A stretch of DNA of 64,000 bases from Flavobacterium humidisoli (GCF_023272795.1 NZ_CP096829.1:4650001-4714000); one strand, 5' to 3'. Counted from the stretch's first letter, positions 50,307-59,430 are shown. Numbers and translations: made by a program. The notes: generated by a model from the letters alone, not told the origin.

Positions 50307-51581
50307 TTATAATCCCGTTGCCATTGTTTTTAAACCTCTTTCTTCAATAAGATTTTGTCTTACTTGAATCGAACGGTATAATGCTACAGGGTTTAAAGCC
50401 GCTCCAGAACGAAGACGAGCTTCGGCAACTAATGCGCGAACATCTGTACGGAATGCATTTTGAAGAATTTCTTGTGCTTTTACGACGTCATTTTCTTCTT
50501 GTGCCTGCTCTAATGCTTTTCTATCTACAGAAAGTGCCTGAGCGTAAGCAATCATAATAGCTTCTACAGATTGCAATAAATCTTCTAATGGATCTTTGAT
50601 GTTATGAGAAGCGTCGATCATCCAACCTAAATCTTTGGCGTGATTCATTCCTCTTGCATCCATTCCTTCTACCAATTCATTGAAAATCAAAAATAATTGA
50701 TACGGTTTTAAAGCTCCAGCAGTTAAATCGTCATCGCCATATTTTGAATCATTAAAGTGGAATCCGCCTAATTTGTTTTCCATCAATAATAAAGAAACGA
50801 TTTGCTCGATATTAGCGTTTGGAAGATGATGACCTAAATCGACTAAAGTCTGCGCTTTGTCGCCTAACTTTTTAACATACGAATAAGACTGCCCCCAATC
50901 TGCTACAGTCGTAGAATAAAAGTTAGGCTCCGCGCATTTATATTCTAAAAACAATTTCCAGTTTGAAGGCAATGCATCGTAGATTTCCTCTAAACTTTCT
51001 AAAGTATTTTGATACGCTTTTCTGAAGTTTAACTGTCCTGGGAAGTTAGAACCGTCAGCTAGCCAAATGGTTAAAGACTCAGAACCTAATTCGATTCCGT
51101 GTTTAACAACTTCAATATTATGAGCGATAGCTTGTTTACGAACCGCTTTGTTTACATTTTGTAAAGAACCATATTTGTAAGTGTGCTCAGAGCTTGCTTG
51201 ATCTTGAAAAGTATTCGAGTTCATAGCATCGAATTTTAATCCGTGCTGATTTGCAAGTGTTCTGATTGCTTTATAATCAGTCGGGATATCCCAAGGAATA
51301 TGAAGTGAAATGGCTCCCGAAGCATTGTTTAACTTGTGAAGCAAACCAACATCTTCAATTTTTTCTTCTATAGAACGAGGCTCTCCTCCTCCAGCGAAAC
51401 GCCCGAATCTTGTTCCTCCTGTTCCTAAAGCCCAAGATGGAATTGCAATTTGAAAGTCGATTAATTTCTGTATAATCGCTTCTGTATCATTTATTTCTGA
51501 CGCTGTAAAAACTAATTTATTCTGATGTTTTTTTAACAAATCTTCGTTATGAGATTCGATGTGGTTTGATGAGATTAACAT
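50307..51581 (-). CDS. rhaI: L-rhamnose isomerase
   Basis: A 424-residue TIM-barrel isomerase of the RhaI type found in Gram-positives and Bacteroidota, distinct from E. coli RhaA. Visible blocks include IAIPSWALGTGGTRFGRF, ISLHIPWDIP, GLKFDAMNSNTFQDQ, SLTIWLADGSNFPGQ, LFLEYKCAEPNFYSTTVADWGQSY, VDLGHHLPNANIEQIVSLL, GFHFNDSKYGDDDLTAGA and MIDASHNIKDPLEDL. The Glu, His and Asp residues within them form the metal site. It converts L-rhamnose to L-rhamnulose. It lies downstream of a strong terminator that separates it from the fused aldolase gene, and 64 bp before rhaK. Confidence 0.93.
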   Translation of the reverse strand: MLISSNHIESHNEDLLKKHQNKLVFTASEINDTEAIIQKLIDFQIAIPSWALGTGGTRFGRFAGGGEPRSIEEKIEDVGLLHKLNNASGAISLHIPWDIPTDYKAIRTLANQHGLKFDAMNSNTFQDQASSEHTYKYGSLQNVNKAVRKQAIAHNIEVVKHGIELGSESLTIWLADGSNFPGQLNFRKAYQNTLESLEEIYDALPSNWKLFLEYKCAEPNFYSTTVADWGQSYSYVKKLGDKAQTLVDLGHHLPNANIEQIVSLLLMENKLGGFHFNDSKYGDDDLTAGALKPYQLFLIFNELVEGMDARGMNHAKDLGWMIDASHNIKDPLEDLLQSVEAIMIAYAQALSVDRKALEQAQEENDVVKAQEILQNAFRTDVRALVAEARLRSGAALNPVALYRSIQVRQNLIEERGLKTMATGL

Positions 51582-51693
51582 AGTAATTTGATATTTTAAT
51601 AGAGTTTACAAGATATAACTTTATACGCTGTGAACTCCCGTTTTACTTCACTTTTTTGTTAAGTTTTAGTTGTTAAAGCGAATTGTTATATGC

Positions 51694-51730
51694 TAAAAAA
51701 ATCTAACGTTCGAAAGAATTCGAACGCTAG
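51694..51730 (-). terminator. Terminator between the fused aldolase gene and rhaI
   Basis: On the minus strand CTAGCGTTCGAA and TTCGAACGTTAG form a 12-bp stem with one mismatch, followed by seven T (51701-51695). It lies 56 bp beyond the fused aldolase stop and would end or reduce transcription before rhaI and rhaK. Confidence 0.8.
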
Positions 51731-51785
51731 ACCACAAAAAACCACTTTTGCTTAAACAAACTTATATAAAAAACCTAAACAATCT

Positions 51786-53930
51786 TTATCTATAAAAGCC
51801 CATTGCTACACCGCCGTCTACGTTTAATGCGTTTCCTGTAGATTTACCAAGTAAACCTCCAACAAAAGCATAACAAGCATTTGCGATATCATCAGGCAAT
51901 ATGATTTCATTTAATAACGTACGTTTCGCATAGTAAGCCGGAAGCTCTTCAACTGTTACTCCATATGCTTTTGCACGACCTTCTGCCCATCCGCCAGACC
52001 AAATATTTGAATCTGAAATTACGGCATCAGGATTTACTGTATTTACACGAATTTTGTCTGCTCCTAATTCCGCAGCCATTAAGCGTGTTAGATGCGCCTG
52101 CGCTGCTTTAGCCGAACCATAACCCGGATTATTCGGACCAGCAACTACAGCATTTTTAGAAACGATATTTACAATATCTCCTCCAAAACCTTGCTTACGC
52201 ATTACTTCGATTCCGGCTTTAGAAACAATAAATTGTCCTTTTACCAAGATATCGTATAATCTATCCCACTCTTCTAAAGTATGTTCGGCAATAGATTTAG
52301 AAATACTGATTCCAGCATTATTCACTACAATGTCAACACCTCCAAAAGCTAAACAAGCTTCGTCTAATGCTTTTTCTGTACTCAACTCATCTGTAACATT
52401 CAATAAAGTGCTAGAAACGGCATCTTTACCAAAAGATTTAATAAACTCCTCAGATGCGCCTTGCAAACGCTCTTCATTAATATCATTAATTACAACACAA
52501 GCACCTTCTTGAGCGAATTTTTTAGCGATAGCTTTACCAATTCCGCCTGCAGAACCAGTAATTAAAGCTACTCTACCAGATAATGCTTTTGGTTTTGGCA
52601 TACGCTGTAATTTAGCTTCTTCTAGTAACCAATATTCAATATCAAAAGCTTCTTGATGCGGTAAAGAAGTATATTCTGAAACTGCTTCAGCACCTTTCAT
52701 TACGTTTACTGCATTGATATAATATTCAGATGCCAAACGCGCCATTGTTTTATCTTTAGCAAAAGTGAACATACCAACTCCTGGATATAAAATTACCACT
52801 GGATTTGGGTCACGCATTGCTGGCGAATTTGATTTTTTACAGGCATTGTAATAGTCTTTGTACATGGCACGATATGCTTCAAAAGCAGGAGCCAATTTTG
52901 CTTTTACAGCTGCAACATCAGATAAATCTTCGTTTGGATCTAATTCTAAAACCAATGGACTGATTTTAGTTCTTAAGAAGTGATCTGGACAAGATGTTCC
53001 TAATGGAGCTAATTTTGAAAGATCATTCGAATTAATGAATTCCAAAACTCTTGCATCGTCTGTATAATGACCAATCATTTGACGCTCTGACGAACAGAAA
53101 CCTCTTAAGATTGGAGCTACTTTTGCAGCTTTCAATTTACGGTCTGCTTCTGGAAGACTGTCGATTTTCTTACCTCCAAAAACTGGACGTTTTTTTCCGT
53201 AGTTATCTTCTAAATAAGAAGCACATTTCTCGATTACTTCCAGCGTATTGATATAACTATCAAACGCAGTATCTCCCCAAGTAAATAAACCATGAGAACC
53301 TAACATGATTCCGCGTAGTTTTTTACCTTTTTTTTCTGCTTCTTCTAAACAAGCTCTCAACTGAAGACCAAGATCAAATCCTGGACGTTGCCAGCCTACC
53401 CAGCCAATTTCTCCGTTAAATAATTCTTCTGTGATTTTCTTTCCATCTTTCGCAGCAGCAATAGCAATTGCAGCATCTGGATGCAAATGATCGATATGTT
53501 TGAACGGAAGAAAACCATGTAAAGGCGTATCGATTGAAGGCGCTTTTGACGCTAAATCGAAAATACAGTGGTTGAATAATTCTACCATTTCATCTTCAAA
53601 CTCAATACCTCTGTATACATTTTCAAGGTTACGAAGTCTGTCCAAATACAAAGCTGCACAACCAGATTTTGTCAACGTTCCAATATCACCGCCAGAACCT
53701 TTAATCCACATTACTTCAGAAGATTCTCCTGTAAGAGGATCTTTGTCTGTAATTTTAACAGAAGTATTTCCACCTCCGTAGTTGGTCAATCTTAAATCAG
53801 CCCCTAACAAGTTAGAACGATAAATAAAAAGCGCTACTTCATCCCCTGCTAATGCTGCTGCCTTAGCTTCATCCCAAAGGTAGCTTACATGCTTAAAATT
53901 CATATTATTAATTGTGTTTGTATTCGACAT
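51786..53930 (-). CDS. rhaEW: Fused L-rhamnulose-1-phosphate aldolase / L-lactaldehyde dehydrogenase
   Basis: A 714-residue bifunctional protein. Residues about 1-430 form a class II aldolase/adducin domain (RLTNYGGGNTSVKI, WIKGSGGDIGTL, HPDAAIAIAAA, MLGSHGLFTWGDTAFDSY). From about 450 there is a classical SDR domain (LSGRVALITGSAGGIGKAIA, NNAGIS, YGSAKAAQAHL, DGGVAMGFYR at the end). The first half splits rhamnulose 1-phosphate to DHAP and L-lactaldehyde, and the second oxidises lactaldehyde to L-lactate. This fusion is known from many bacteria as RhaEW or YuxG-like. Keeping both activities in one chain would limit release of reactive lactaldehyde. It lies 27 bp after rhaT. Confidence 0.95.
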   Translation of the reverse strand: MSNTNTINNMNFKHVSYLWDEAKAAALAGDEVALFIYRSNLLGADLRLTNYGGGNTSVKITDKDPLTGESSEVMWIKGSGGDIGTLTKSGCAALYLDRLRNLENVYRGIEFEDEMVELFNHCIFDLASKAPSIDTPLHGFLPFKHIDHLHPDAAIAIAAAKDGKKITEELFNGEIGWVGWQRPGFDLGLQLRACLEEAEKKGKKLRGIMLGSHGLFTWGDTAFDSYINTLEVIEKCASYLEDNYGKKRPVFGGKKIDSLPEADRKLKAAKVAPILRGFCSSERQMIGHYTDDARVLEFINSNDLSKLAPLGTSCPDHFLRTKISPLVLELDPNEDLSDVAAVKAKLAPAFEAYRAMYKDYYNACKKSNSPAMRDPNPVVILYPGVGMFTFAKDKTMARLASEYYINAVNVMKGAEAVSEYTSLPHQEAFDIEYWLLEEAKLQRMPKPKALSGRVALITGSAGGIGKAIAKKFAQEGACVVINDINEERLQGASEEFIKSFGKDAVSSTLLNVTDELSTEKALDEACLAFGGVDIVVNNAGISISKSIAEHTLEEWDRLYDILVKGQFIVSKAGIEVMRKQGFGGDIVNIVSKNAVVAGPNNPGYGSAKAAQAHLTRLMAAELGADKIRVNTVNPDAVISDSNIWSGGWAEGRAKAYGVTVEELPAYYAKRTLLNEIILPDDIANACYAFVGGLLGKSTGNALNVDGGVAMGFYR

Positions 53931-53957
53931 ATAGTATTTTAAATTATTTTCTTGTAT

Positions 53958-55007
53958 TTATAATGAATTACCAATTCCTACCAAAACGATTGCAAGCATA
54001 ATAAGCCCAATTCCCCAGAAAAAAGTCCTTAAAGTTTTTTTAGAAACACCTTTCCATTCTTTCAAATAAAATCCCCAGAAGTTTGCTGTTAAAATGATGG
54101 TTGCCATATGCAGAATCCACGAACTGGCACCATTTCCAAGTTTGCTTTCTCCCATTCCGTAAAAGAAAAACTGTAAAAACCACATGGTTCCAGCAAGAGC
54201 AGAAAACAAAACATTTTTAGTTATTGGAGTCGATTTATCTGTGTAATTTTTAATTGATTTGTTTTTAAAATTCAAATAAAGACACCAGATAAAATTGGAT
54301 GTTAATCCTCCCCAAAGCAAAACAACATAAGTCACATTGTTTTGAAATAACGGATTTGCACCATTTACTACAGCATGTTCTGCCATAGATTTTCCAGCTT
54401 CGATTCCGTAATTAAAGAATGAACTTAAAATTCCTGAAATCACGGCTACGATCAAACCTTTTACTAAGTTGAAATCTTTATCCTTATCTTCGTGACCTGT
54501 TGCAAAATCCTTCTCTTTCAGCATACCTGCTTTTCCAGAAATGGCAATTCCGATTAGATATACAACCACACCAAATAAAACGATCTGACCACCAGTATTA
54601 GTAAGCATGTGAGAAAATGAAATCTTACCCTCTGTTGGAACAATATCATAATAAATTGAAGGCACTAAAGCTCCAAATGCAGAGCAGAATCCTAAAGTAA
54701 TTGAGTTTCCTAAAGACATTCCTAAATAACGAACGCCTAAACCATAGGTTAAACCGCCAATTCCCCAAATTAACCCCATTGTAAAAGTGAAGGTTTTTAT
54801 TGATGGAGAAGCTGCCGCAATAATTTCTGTAAAATTTGGAATCGTTAAATAAGCTGCAATTGGCGGAACAATCAGCCAAGAGAAAAACCCTCCTACAAGC
54901 CAATAGCTTTCCCAAGCCCAGTCTTTTACTTTTTTAAAAGGCATATAAAAACTACCCGAAGAAAATCCTCCGATAGAATGAAAAATGATTCCTAATAATG
55001 ATTCCAT
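53958..55007 (-). CDS. rhaT: L-rhamnose/proton symporter
   Basis: A 349-residue inner-membrane transporter with ten hydrophobic segments. RhaT-family blocks are LLGIIFHSIGGFSSGSFYMPFKKVKDWAWESYWLVGG, WGIGGLTYGLGVRYLGMSLGNSI, GFCSAFGALVPSIYY and WGGLTSNFIWCLYLNFKN. It is close in length to E. coli RhaT (344). It brings L-rhamnose into the cytoplasm with protons. It is the first gene of the rhamnose operon and is divergent from the GntR regulator gene across a 383-bp spacer that holds repeated GTAAT-type motifs. Confidence 0.93.
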   Translation of the reverse strand: MESLLGIIFHSIGGFSSGSFYMPFKKVKDWAWESYWLVGGFFSWLIVPPIAAYLTIPNFTEIIAAASPSIKTFTFTMGLIWGIGGLTYGLGVRYLGMSLGNSITLGFCSAFGALVPSIYYDIVPTEGKISFSHMLTNTGGQIVLFGVVVYLIGIAISGKAGMLKEKDFATGHEDKDKDFNLVKGLIVAVISGILSSFFNYGIEAGKSMAEHAVVNGANPLFQNNVTYVVLLWGGLTSNFIWCLYLNFKNKSIKNYTDKSTPITKNVLFSALAGTMWFLQFFFYGMGESKLGNGASSWILHMATIILTANFWGFYLKEWKGVSKKTLRTFFWGIGLIMLAIVLVGIGNSL

Positions 55008-55145
55008 TTAATAATTTTTGGTTTTTGGTTTGTTAGATAGTGATTTGGTTTTGTAAAATAAGAGAATGTCAAAAACAAAACTGTCCTGTACTATCCTTTA
55101 CGTATTTTATATTTTTTGTTAAAACTAAAGATTATTACAAATAAC

Positions 55146-55261
55146 GGCTTGTAATTATTGGGTAAATAAATTTAAAATGGCTATTTTAGCAATCGATTTC
55201 GTAATTATTGATTCTGCATTAAGGTCAAAATTTAGAAATCATAAAAAAAAGATTACAAGCC
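55146..55261. promoter_or_regulatory. Possible operator sites in the rhaT-regulator spacer
   Basis: GGCTTGTAAT (55146-55155) and its exact reverse complement ATTACAAGCC (55252-55261) lie 96 bp apart. GTAATTATTG also occurs twice in direct order (55151-55160 and 55201-55210). The three sites share a TTGTAAT/TCGTAAT core. The 383-bp spacer between divergent rhaT and the GntR gene is otherwise AT-rich, with a TTTCG..CGAAA pair near 55360. I found no confident promoter core for either gene. Confidence 0.45.
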
Positions 55262-55390
55262 TTGACAAATTCTCTTTTTTTATGACAAAAATGATTCTGT
55301 GAATTAGATTCTTTTTGAAAGAAGAGATTTTAAAAAAAATATTTAGAATTAAAATGAGTTTCGCCGAAATGCGAAATAAATTTCCTCACA

Positions 55391-56437
55391 ATGAACATGA
55401 TTAAACTTATTAAAATAGACGAAGACTCTCGAGTTCCCAAATACAAACAAATTGTTGACTCTATTCTTCAGAACATCGCCAACGGAAATTTAAAAATCAA
55501 TCAAAAAATTCCTTCTATAAATAGTTTCAGCGAAGAATTCTATATGTCTCGTGATACTGTTGAGAAAGCCTATAATATTTTAAAAGAGCGAAAAATCATT
55601 TCTTCAATTAGAGGAAAAGGCTATTACATTACTCGAACAAAATTGGAATCTAAGGTCAATATTTTATTTCTGACCAATAAATTGAGTTCGTATAAAATGA
55701 AAACCTACAGCTCCTTTATTAATACTTTAGGCGCAAATGCCCATGTTGATCTTCAAATTTATCACTGTGACGAAACTTTATTTCTGAATATTTTAGATAA
55801 GTTTGAAGGCGCTTACGATTATTACGTCATTACAACACATTTTAAAACAGAAGAATTAAAGCATTCCAGTTTTACAGATAGTGTTGTTAATGCTATTAAA
55901 AATATTCCGCAAGAAAAGCTGGTTATTTTAGACAATATTAAACTTGGAGCTGGAGATGAAGTAATCAAAATTTATCAGGATTTTGAAAATGACATTTACA
56001 ACGCGCTAATAGAAGGTCTTTCTAAAATATCCAAATACAAACGTTTAATTCTAGTATATCCAGACAAAGCGGTTAATCCGTATCCGAGAAGAATTTTGCA
56101 CGGATTTAGAAAATTCTGTGTGGAACATGAAATCAATTTTGAAATTCTGAGTGAAGTTTACGATGATATGATTCTTAAAAAAGGAGATTTATTTATCACT
56201 ATTGAAGAATCTGATCTGGTCAATTTAGTGAAACAGATTCGCGATGAAGAGTTTGTTTTAGGAAAAGATATCGGTGTCATTTCATACAATGATACTCCTT
56301 TAAAAGATTTACTTGGCATTACTGTAATGTCTACAGATTTTAATGTAATGGGAGAAACTGCTGCGAGAATGATTTTGAATAAAGAAAAAGGTCAGGTAAA
56401 AGTGCCTTTTAATTTTATTGATAGAAATTCTATCTAA
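55391..56437 (+). CDS. GntR-family regulator with sugar-binding domain, probable rhamnose regulator
   Basis: A 348-residue regulator. The GntR winged helix covers about 5-75 (VPKYKQIVDSILQNIANGNLKINQKIPSINSFSEEFYMSRDTVEKAYNILKERKIISSIRGKGYYI). The C-terminal domain resembles LacI-type periplasmic-binding folds (VNILFLTNKLSSYK, LVILDNIKL, RLILVYPDKAVNPYPRRILHGFRKF, GVISYNDTPLKDLLGITVMSTDFNVMGETAARMIL). The fusion of a GntR HTH to a sugar-binding domain is typical of Bacteroidota sugar regulators. Its divergent position from rhaT makes L-rhamnose, or a rhamnose intermediate, the likely effector. Confidence 0.9.
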   Translation: MNMIKLIKIDEDSRVPKYKQIVDSILQNIANGNLKINQKIPSINSFSEEFYMSRDTVEKAYNILKERKIISSIRGKGYYITRTKLESKVNILFLTNKLSSYKMKTYSSFINTLGANAHVDLQIYHCDETLFLNILDKFEGAYDYYVITTHFKTEELKHSSFTDSVVNAIKNIPQEKLVILDNIKLGAGDEVIKIYQDFENDIYNALIEGLSKISKYKRLILVYPDKAVNPYPRRILHGFRKFCVEHEINFEILSEVYDDMILKKGDLFITIEESDLVNLVKQIRDEEFVLGKDIGVISYNDTPLKDLLGITVMSTDFNVMGETAARMILNKEKGQVKVPFNFIDRNSI

Positions 56438-56500
56438 GATGCTAAGTTTCTAAGATGCTGAGATTCTGAGTTTTTTTCTCAGCATCTCAGCATCTCAGAA
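56437..56500. terminator. Bidirectional terminator built from GCTGAG/GCTAAG repeat
   Basis: CTAAGATGCTGAGATTCTGAG pairs with CTCAGCATCTCAGCATCTCAG around seven T. It sits between the convergent GntR regulator and serine hydrolase genes and begins at the regulator stop. The words are those of the dispersed gene-end repeat family. Confidence 0.75.
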
Positions 56501-56502
56501 AC

Positions 56503-57681
56503 TTACTTTTTATCATACGGAATATATTGATCCCACTCCCACGGTGTATAAGTGTCTTTGATTCCCGTTTCTAGTAAATATTTTATTATTTGACCTGTCG
56601 GATAGCTGTTAGACATGATCAGCATTGCAATTCCTTTGTCCTGAAAAACAATACTGTAATTTTGAAAACCAGAGCCCTGCCCTTCTTTAAAAGCTCCATA
56701 TCCGTACGGTGATTTTACTATTCCCCAGCCCAGACCATAAGAAAGCTCCGTTTTATCATTCCAGTTACCATCTTCTAATGCTCCAGGTCCGAACTGATTT
56801 TTAGAACGAATGCGAATCTGCGGACTAAACATTTCTTTATATGATTTAGCACTTAATATTTTTTTATTCAAAATTGCTGTTATAAACTTGCTATAATCTT
56901 CTATTGTAGTTTCAAGCGTTCCTGCTCCTCTCGGTGCATTGTCTTTGTCTTTTTCCTGAATCTTTCCATCATTGTCATATCCGTAAGCATAATCTTTTTC
57001 AAATTTTTCTTGCCACTTATAGCTTGAATTTATCATTCCCAGCGGTTTGAATATTCTTTCCTGAGCCATTTCTTCTAAGGTTTTCCCAGTAATTTTTTCC
57101 AAAACAACTTGAAGATACGTAAGCCCTTCTCCAGAATAACTGTATCTAGTTCCTGGCTCAAACTTAACTTTGAGCTTTTCATCAGATTCGAACCAACGCC
57201 AGTTAGGCAAGCCAGAAGTATGATCGAGGCACATTCTAGCGGTTATTTTTTTATATTCTGGATATGATTTTAATTCTTTAAAATCTTCGTGCCATACTTT
57301 AAAATCATATTCATAAATAGGTTTCGGGAGATAATCCTGAAGCGGTTTGTCTAAGGTTATGACTCCTTCTTCTACTAATTTCATAACCAAAACAGCAAAA
57401 ACCGCTTTACTTAAAGAAGCTCCATAAAGATTGGTCTGAAACTCTAACTTCTTTTTGGTTTCGACATTACTAAAGCCAAAAGTTTTCATATAAACAGGCT
57501 TTTTAGCATTAAAAACAGCTATAGCCAATCCTTTTACATCGGCTTTGTACATTAGGTTTTGAATAGTCGCGGTCAAACTATCGGTTGAAATTGTACTTCC
57601 GTCAAGCCGTTTTAAGGTGGAATTCTGTGCTTGAACAGAAATTATACTTATAAAAAAAATAATTAAAAGAAGATTTTTCAT
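56503..57681 (-). CDS. Secreted serine hydrolase, beta-lactamase class C-like
   Basis: A 392-residue protein with a signal peptide (1-18, ending in VQAQ). The beta-lactamase/transpeptidase-like fold has the nucleophile in GASLSKAVF (SxxK), the usual LDHTSGLPNWRWFE block, YSYSGEGLTYLQ in the position of the YxN motif (here Y-S-G, so the Asn is not conserved), LEKITGKTLEEMAQERIFKPLGM and EGQGSGFQNYSIVFQDKG near the C-terminus. Such proteins are usually esterases, peptidases or penicillin-binding-like hydrolases rather than true beta-lactamases. The substrate is unknown. It converges with the rhamnose regulator gene and is divergent from LuxR paralogue B. Confidence 0.87.
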   Translation of the reverse strand: MKNLLLIIFFISIISVQAQNSTLKRLDGSTISTDSLTATIQNLMYKADVKGLAIAVFNAKKPVYMKTFGFSNVETKKKLEFQTNLYGASLSKAVFAVLVMKLVEEGVITLDKPLQDYLPKPIYEYDFKVWHEDFKELKSYPEYKKITARMCLDHTSGLPNWRWFESDEKLKVKFEPGTRYSYSGEGLTYLQVVLEKITGKTLEEMAQERIFKPLGMINSSYKWQEKFEKDYAYGYDNDGKIQEKDKDNAPRGAGTLETTIEDYSKFITAILNKKILSAKSYKEMFSPQIRIRSKNQFGPGALEDGNWNDKTELSYGLGWGIVKSPYGYGAFKEGQGSGFQNYSIVFQDKGIAMLIMSNSYPTGQIIKYLLETGIKDTYTPWEWDQYIPYDKK

Positions 57682-57899
57682 GATTTTGATTTATTAAGCA
57701 TTAATCAATTCATTCTACTTTTTCACAAAGCCTTAGGAGCAATATGTTTACCTCAAACAACTTGATAATAAGTCAAGTAAAATGATTAAGAATTTTATAA
57801 TTATTTTAAACCCCATTTTTTATTATATTTCAGTCCATATAATCATACAAATATATTCGGCGTAAAAGCATAAGACAATACTCATAAATAACCATTTTT

Positions 57900-58655
57900 A
57901 TGAAAAACATAAAAGATGATTTGAGCAAACAGCTTTTGGAGCAAAAAAACTCAGGAAACATAAATAATAAAAAGGTTTTAAAAACATGTCAGGAAATTGC
58001 GCAGAATTTTGCTGATTTAGAAAATGGCATTGCTGTTTTAAGCGATTTATACAACAATAAAAGCTACATCTATTCGGGTAAAATTGCCCAAGAACTTGAA
58101 ATTTTTAAAGAAGATCAAGTGCAAGAAATTGAGAGTATTTGGGAAGAAGAGCTTTTTGGCAAATTAAACTCAGATGATGTACTGCAAAAATATCTTTTAG
58201 AACTTCATTTTTTTCAGTTTATAAAAACGATTCCGACTGAAGAACGAAGAAACTTTTGTGTAATCAGTAAATTGAGAATGAATGATGAAACCACAGGAAA
58301 ATCTTTATTGCACAAGATGTTCTATTTTTCAAATCAGTACGAAGATGTAGAATTGGCGCTTTGTTTCTACAATTTTGATTTTTCACTTGCCCTCCACTAC
58401 GAAGGTGCAATAATAAATACCGCAACTGGAAATATTGTAAAACAAAATGTGAAAGAAAATGAATTCTTTCTTTCTGCACGAGAAAAAGAAATTCTTAAAA
58501 TGCTTCAGGCAGGAAAACAAAGTAAAGAGATTGCAAACCTCCTATTTATTAGCATCAATACTGTAAGCCGTCATAGGCAAAACATTTTGGAAAAAATGAA
58601 AGTTAATAATACTGCTGAAGCATGTTCCATTGCCACGAAACTAAAGTGGATATAA
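57900..58655 (+). CDS. LuxR-type transcriptional regulator, paralogue B
   Basis: A 251-residue regulator. The C-terminal HTH (about 190-250) reads FLSAREKEILKMLQAGKQSK with LFISINTVSRHRQNILEKMKV. The N-terminal sensory region has GIAVLSDLYNNKSYIYSGKIAQEL and LLELHFFQFIKTIPTEERRNFCVISKLRM. It is clearly homologous to the regulator at 42061-42837 over its full length. It is divergent from a secreted serine hydrolase gene across 218 bp, as paralogue A is divergent from a DUF1349 lipoprotein, so each may control its neighbour. The effector is unknown. Confidence 0.88.
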   Translation: MKNIKDDLSKQLLEQKNSGNINNKKVLKTCQEIAQNFADLENGIAVLSDLYNNKSYIYSGKIAQELEIFKEDQVQEIESIWEEELFGKLNSDDVLQKYLLELHFFQFIKTIPTEERRNFCVISKLRMNDETTGKSLLHKMFYFSNQYEDVELALCFYNFDFSLALHYEGAIINTATGNIVKQNVKENEFFLSAREKEILKMLQAGKQSKEIANLLFISINTVSRHRQNILEKMKVNNTAEACSIATKLKWI

Positions 58656-58661
58656 TTTTTT

Positions 58662-58760
58662 TTAAGATACTAAGTTGCTAAGGTTCTAAGATGCTAAGTT
58701 TTTTTTTTGCGGTGCGAAGTGACATACGAAGAAAGGCGCTAAGTTTTCTTTGAAAATACG
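58662..58760. repeat. GCTAAG/TCTAAG gene-end repeat after LuxR paralogue B
   Basis: Successive AAGATACTAAG, TTGCTAAGG, TTCTAAG and ATGCTAAG words are followed by a T run, then GAAAGGCGCTAAG. It has the same style as 56437-56500 and 31085-31184. Confidence 0.6.
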
Positions 58761-58823
58761 AGATCTTTAAGTTTATAATTCTTTTCTCTTTTCTCTTTTC
58801 ACTCTTCACTACTTTTAATCCAT

Positions 58824-58852
58824 AAAAAAACCTCGTCGATTGACGAGGTTTT
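58824..58852 (-). terminator. Terminator of the histone H1-like gene
   Basis: AAACCTCGTC and GACGAGGTTT form a perfect 10-bp stem with a 4-base loop, and the minus strand continues with a T run. It lies 8 bp past the gene's stop. Confidence 0.88.
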
Positions 58853-58859
58853 AGTTGTA

Positions 58860-59036
58860 TTATTTTTTTGATTCTTCGATAGAAACTTTTCTGAACTCTT
58901 TTAAAAGTTTTTCAATTTCTAAAGTTGATTTACGTGCTCTTGGTCCAGCAGCTTTAATTCCTTTTTCAGTCAAAGATTCAGCTTCAGCTTTGAATGTTTC
59001 AATTTCGGCGTTGATTTTTACTAATAAATCTTTCAT
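58860..59036 (-). CDS. Histone H1-like DNA-associated protein
   Basis: A 58-residue protein from ATG 59036 to TAA 58860, starting MKDLLVKINAEIETFKAEAE and rich in Lys and Glu. It continues SLTEKGIKAAGPRARKSTLE and ends in EFRKVSIEESKK. This is the small histone H1/Hc1-like protein found across Flavobacteriia. The Arg/Lys-rich AAGPRARK centre is the likely DNA contact, flanked by two helices. Its role is presumably nucleoid organisation. It has its own consensus promoter and a strong terminator, so it is a single-gene unit. The overlapping plus-strand frame is a shadow. Confidence 0.92.
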   Translation of the reverse strand: MKDLLVKINAEIETFKAEAESLTEKGIKAAGPRARKSTLEIEKLLKEFRKVSIEESKK

Positions 59037-59061
59037 GCTTATATATTGTTAAATTAAGCCA

Positions 59062-59091
59062 CAAAAATAAAAGTTTGTGTGATAGTTACAA
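59062..59091 (-). promoter_or_regulatory. Promoter of the histone H1-like gene
   Basis: On the minus strand TTG (59091-59089), 19 bp, then TATTTTTG (59069-59062) match the Bacteroidota consensus. Transcription would start near 59055. The rest of the 394-bp gap up to 59430 shows AT-rich sequence and nothing else I can identify. Confidence 0.65.
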
Positions 59092-59430
59092 CAATTTTGC
59101 TGTTAAATTTAATGCAGTTTTTCATTCATTTTCTTTACAATAAATTGACTCTCCTATTTTTCAAAACACTTGTAAACACAAACTATTCACAATCAAACAC
59201 TTATTTTTATCCTGTTTTCAAAATCGCTCTTTTAATGCTTTGTAGAAGTGAGGTTTTTTAATTTAAAATAAGCCTTTAAAACGCTTCTATTTGTTAATTT
59301 TTATATGGAAAAACTGCTCAGACAAGGAAAAAACTCCTCTATTGAGAGAGCTGCGTCGACTAATTTTCATTAAAAATAGAAATATTTACAGATCATAAAT
59401 AAGAGCGAAAGAGTCCTTCTTCTGTAGCAA

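Noticed and set aside
58855..59052. 65-codon plus-strand frame
   Set aside because: It is the antisense shadow of the histone H1-like gene, which has a family match, promoter and terminator on the minus strand.
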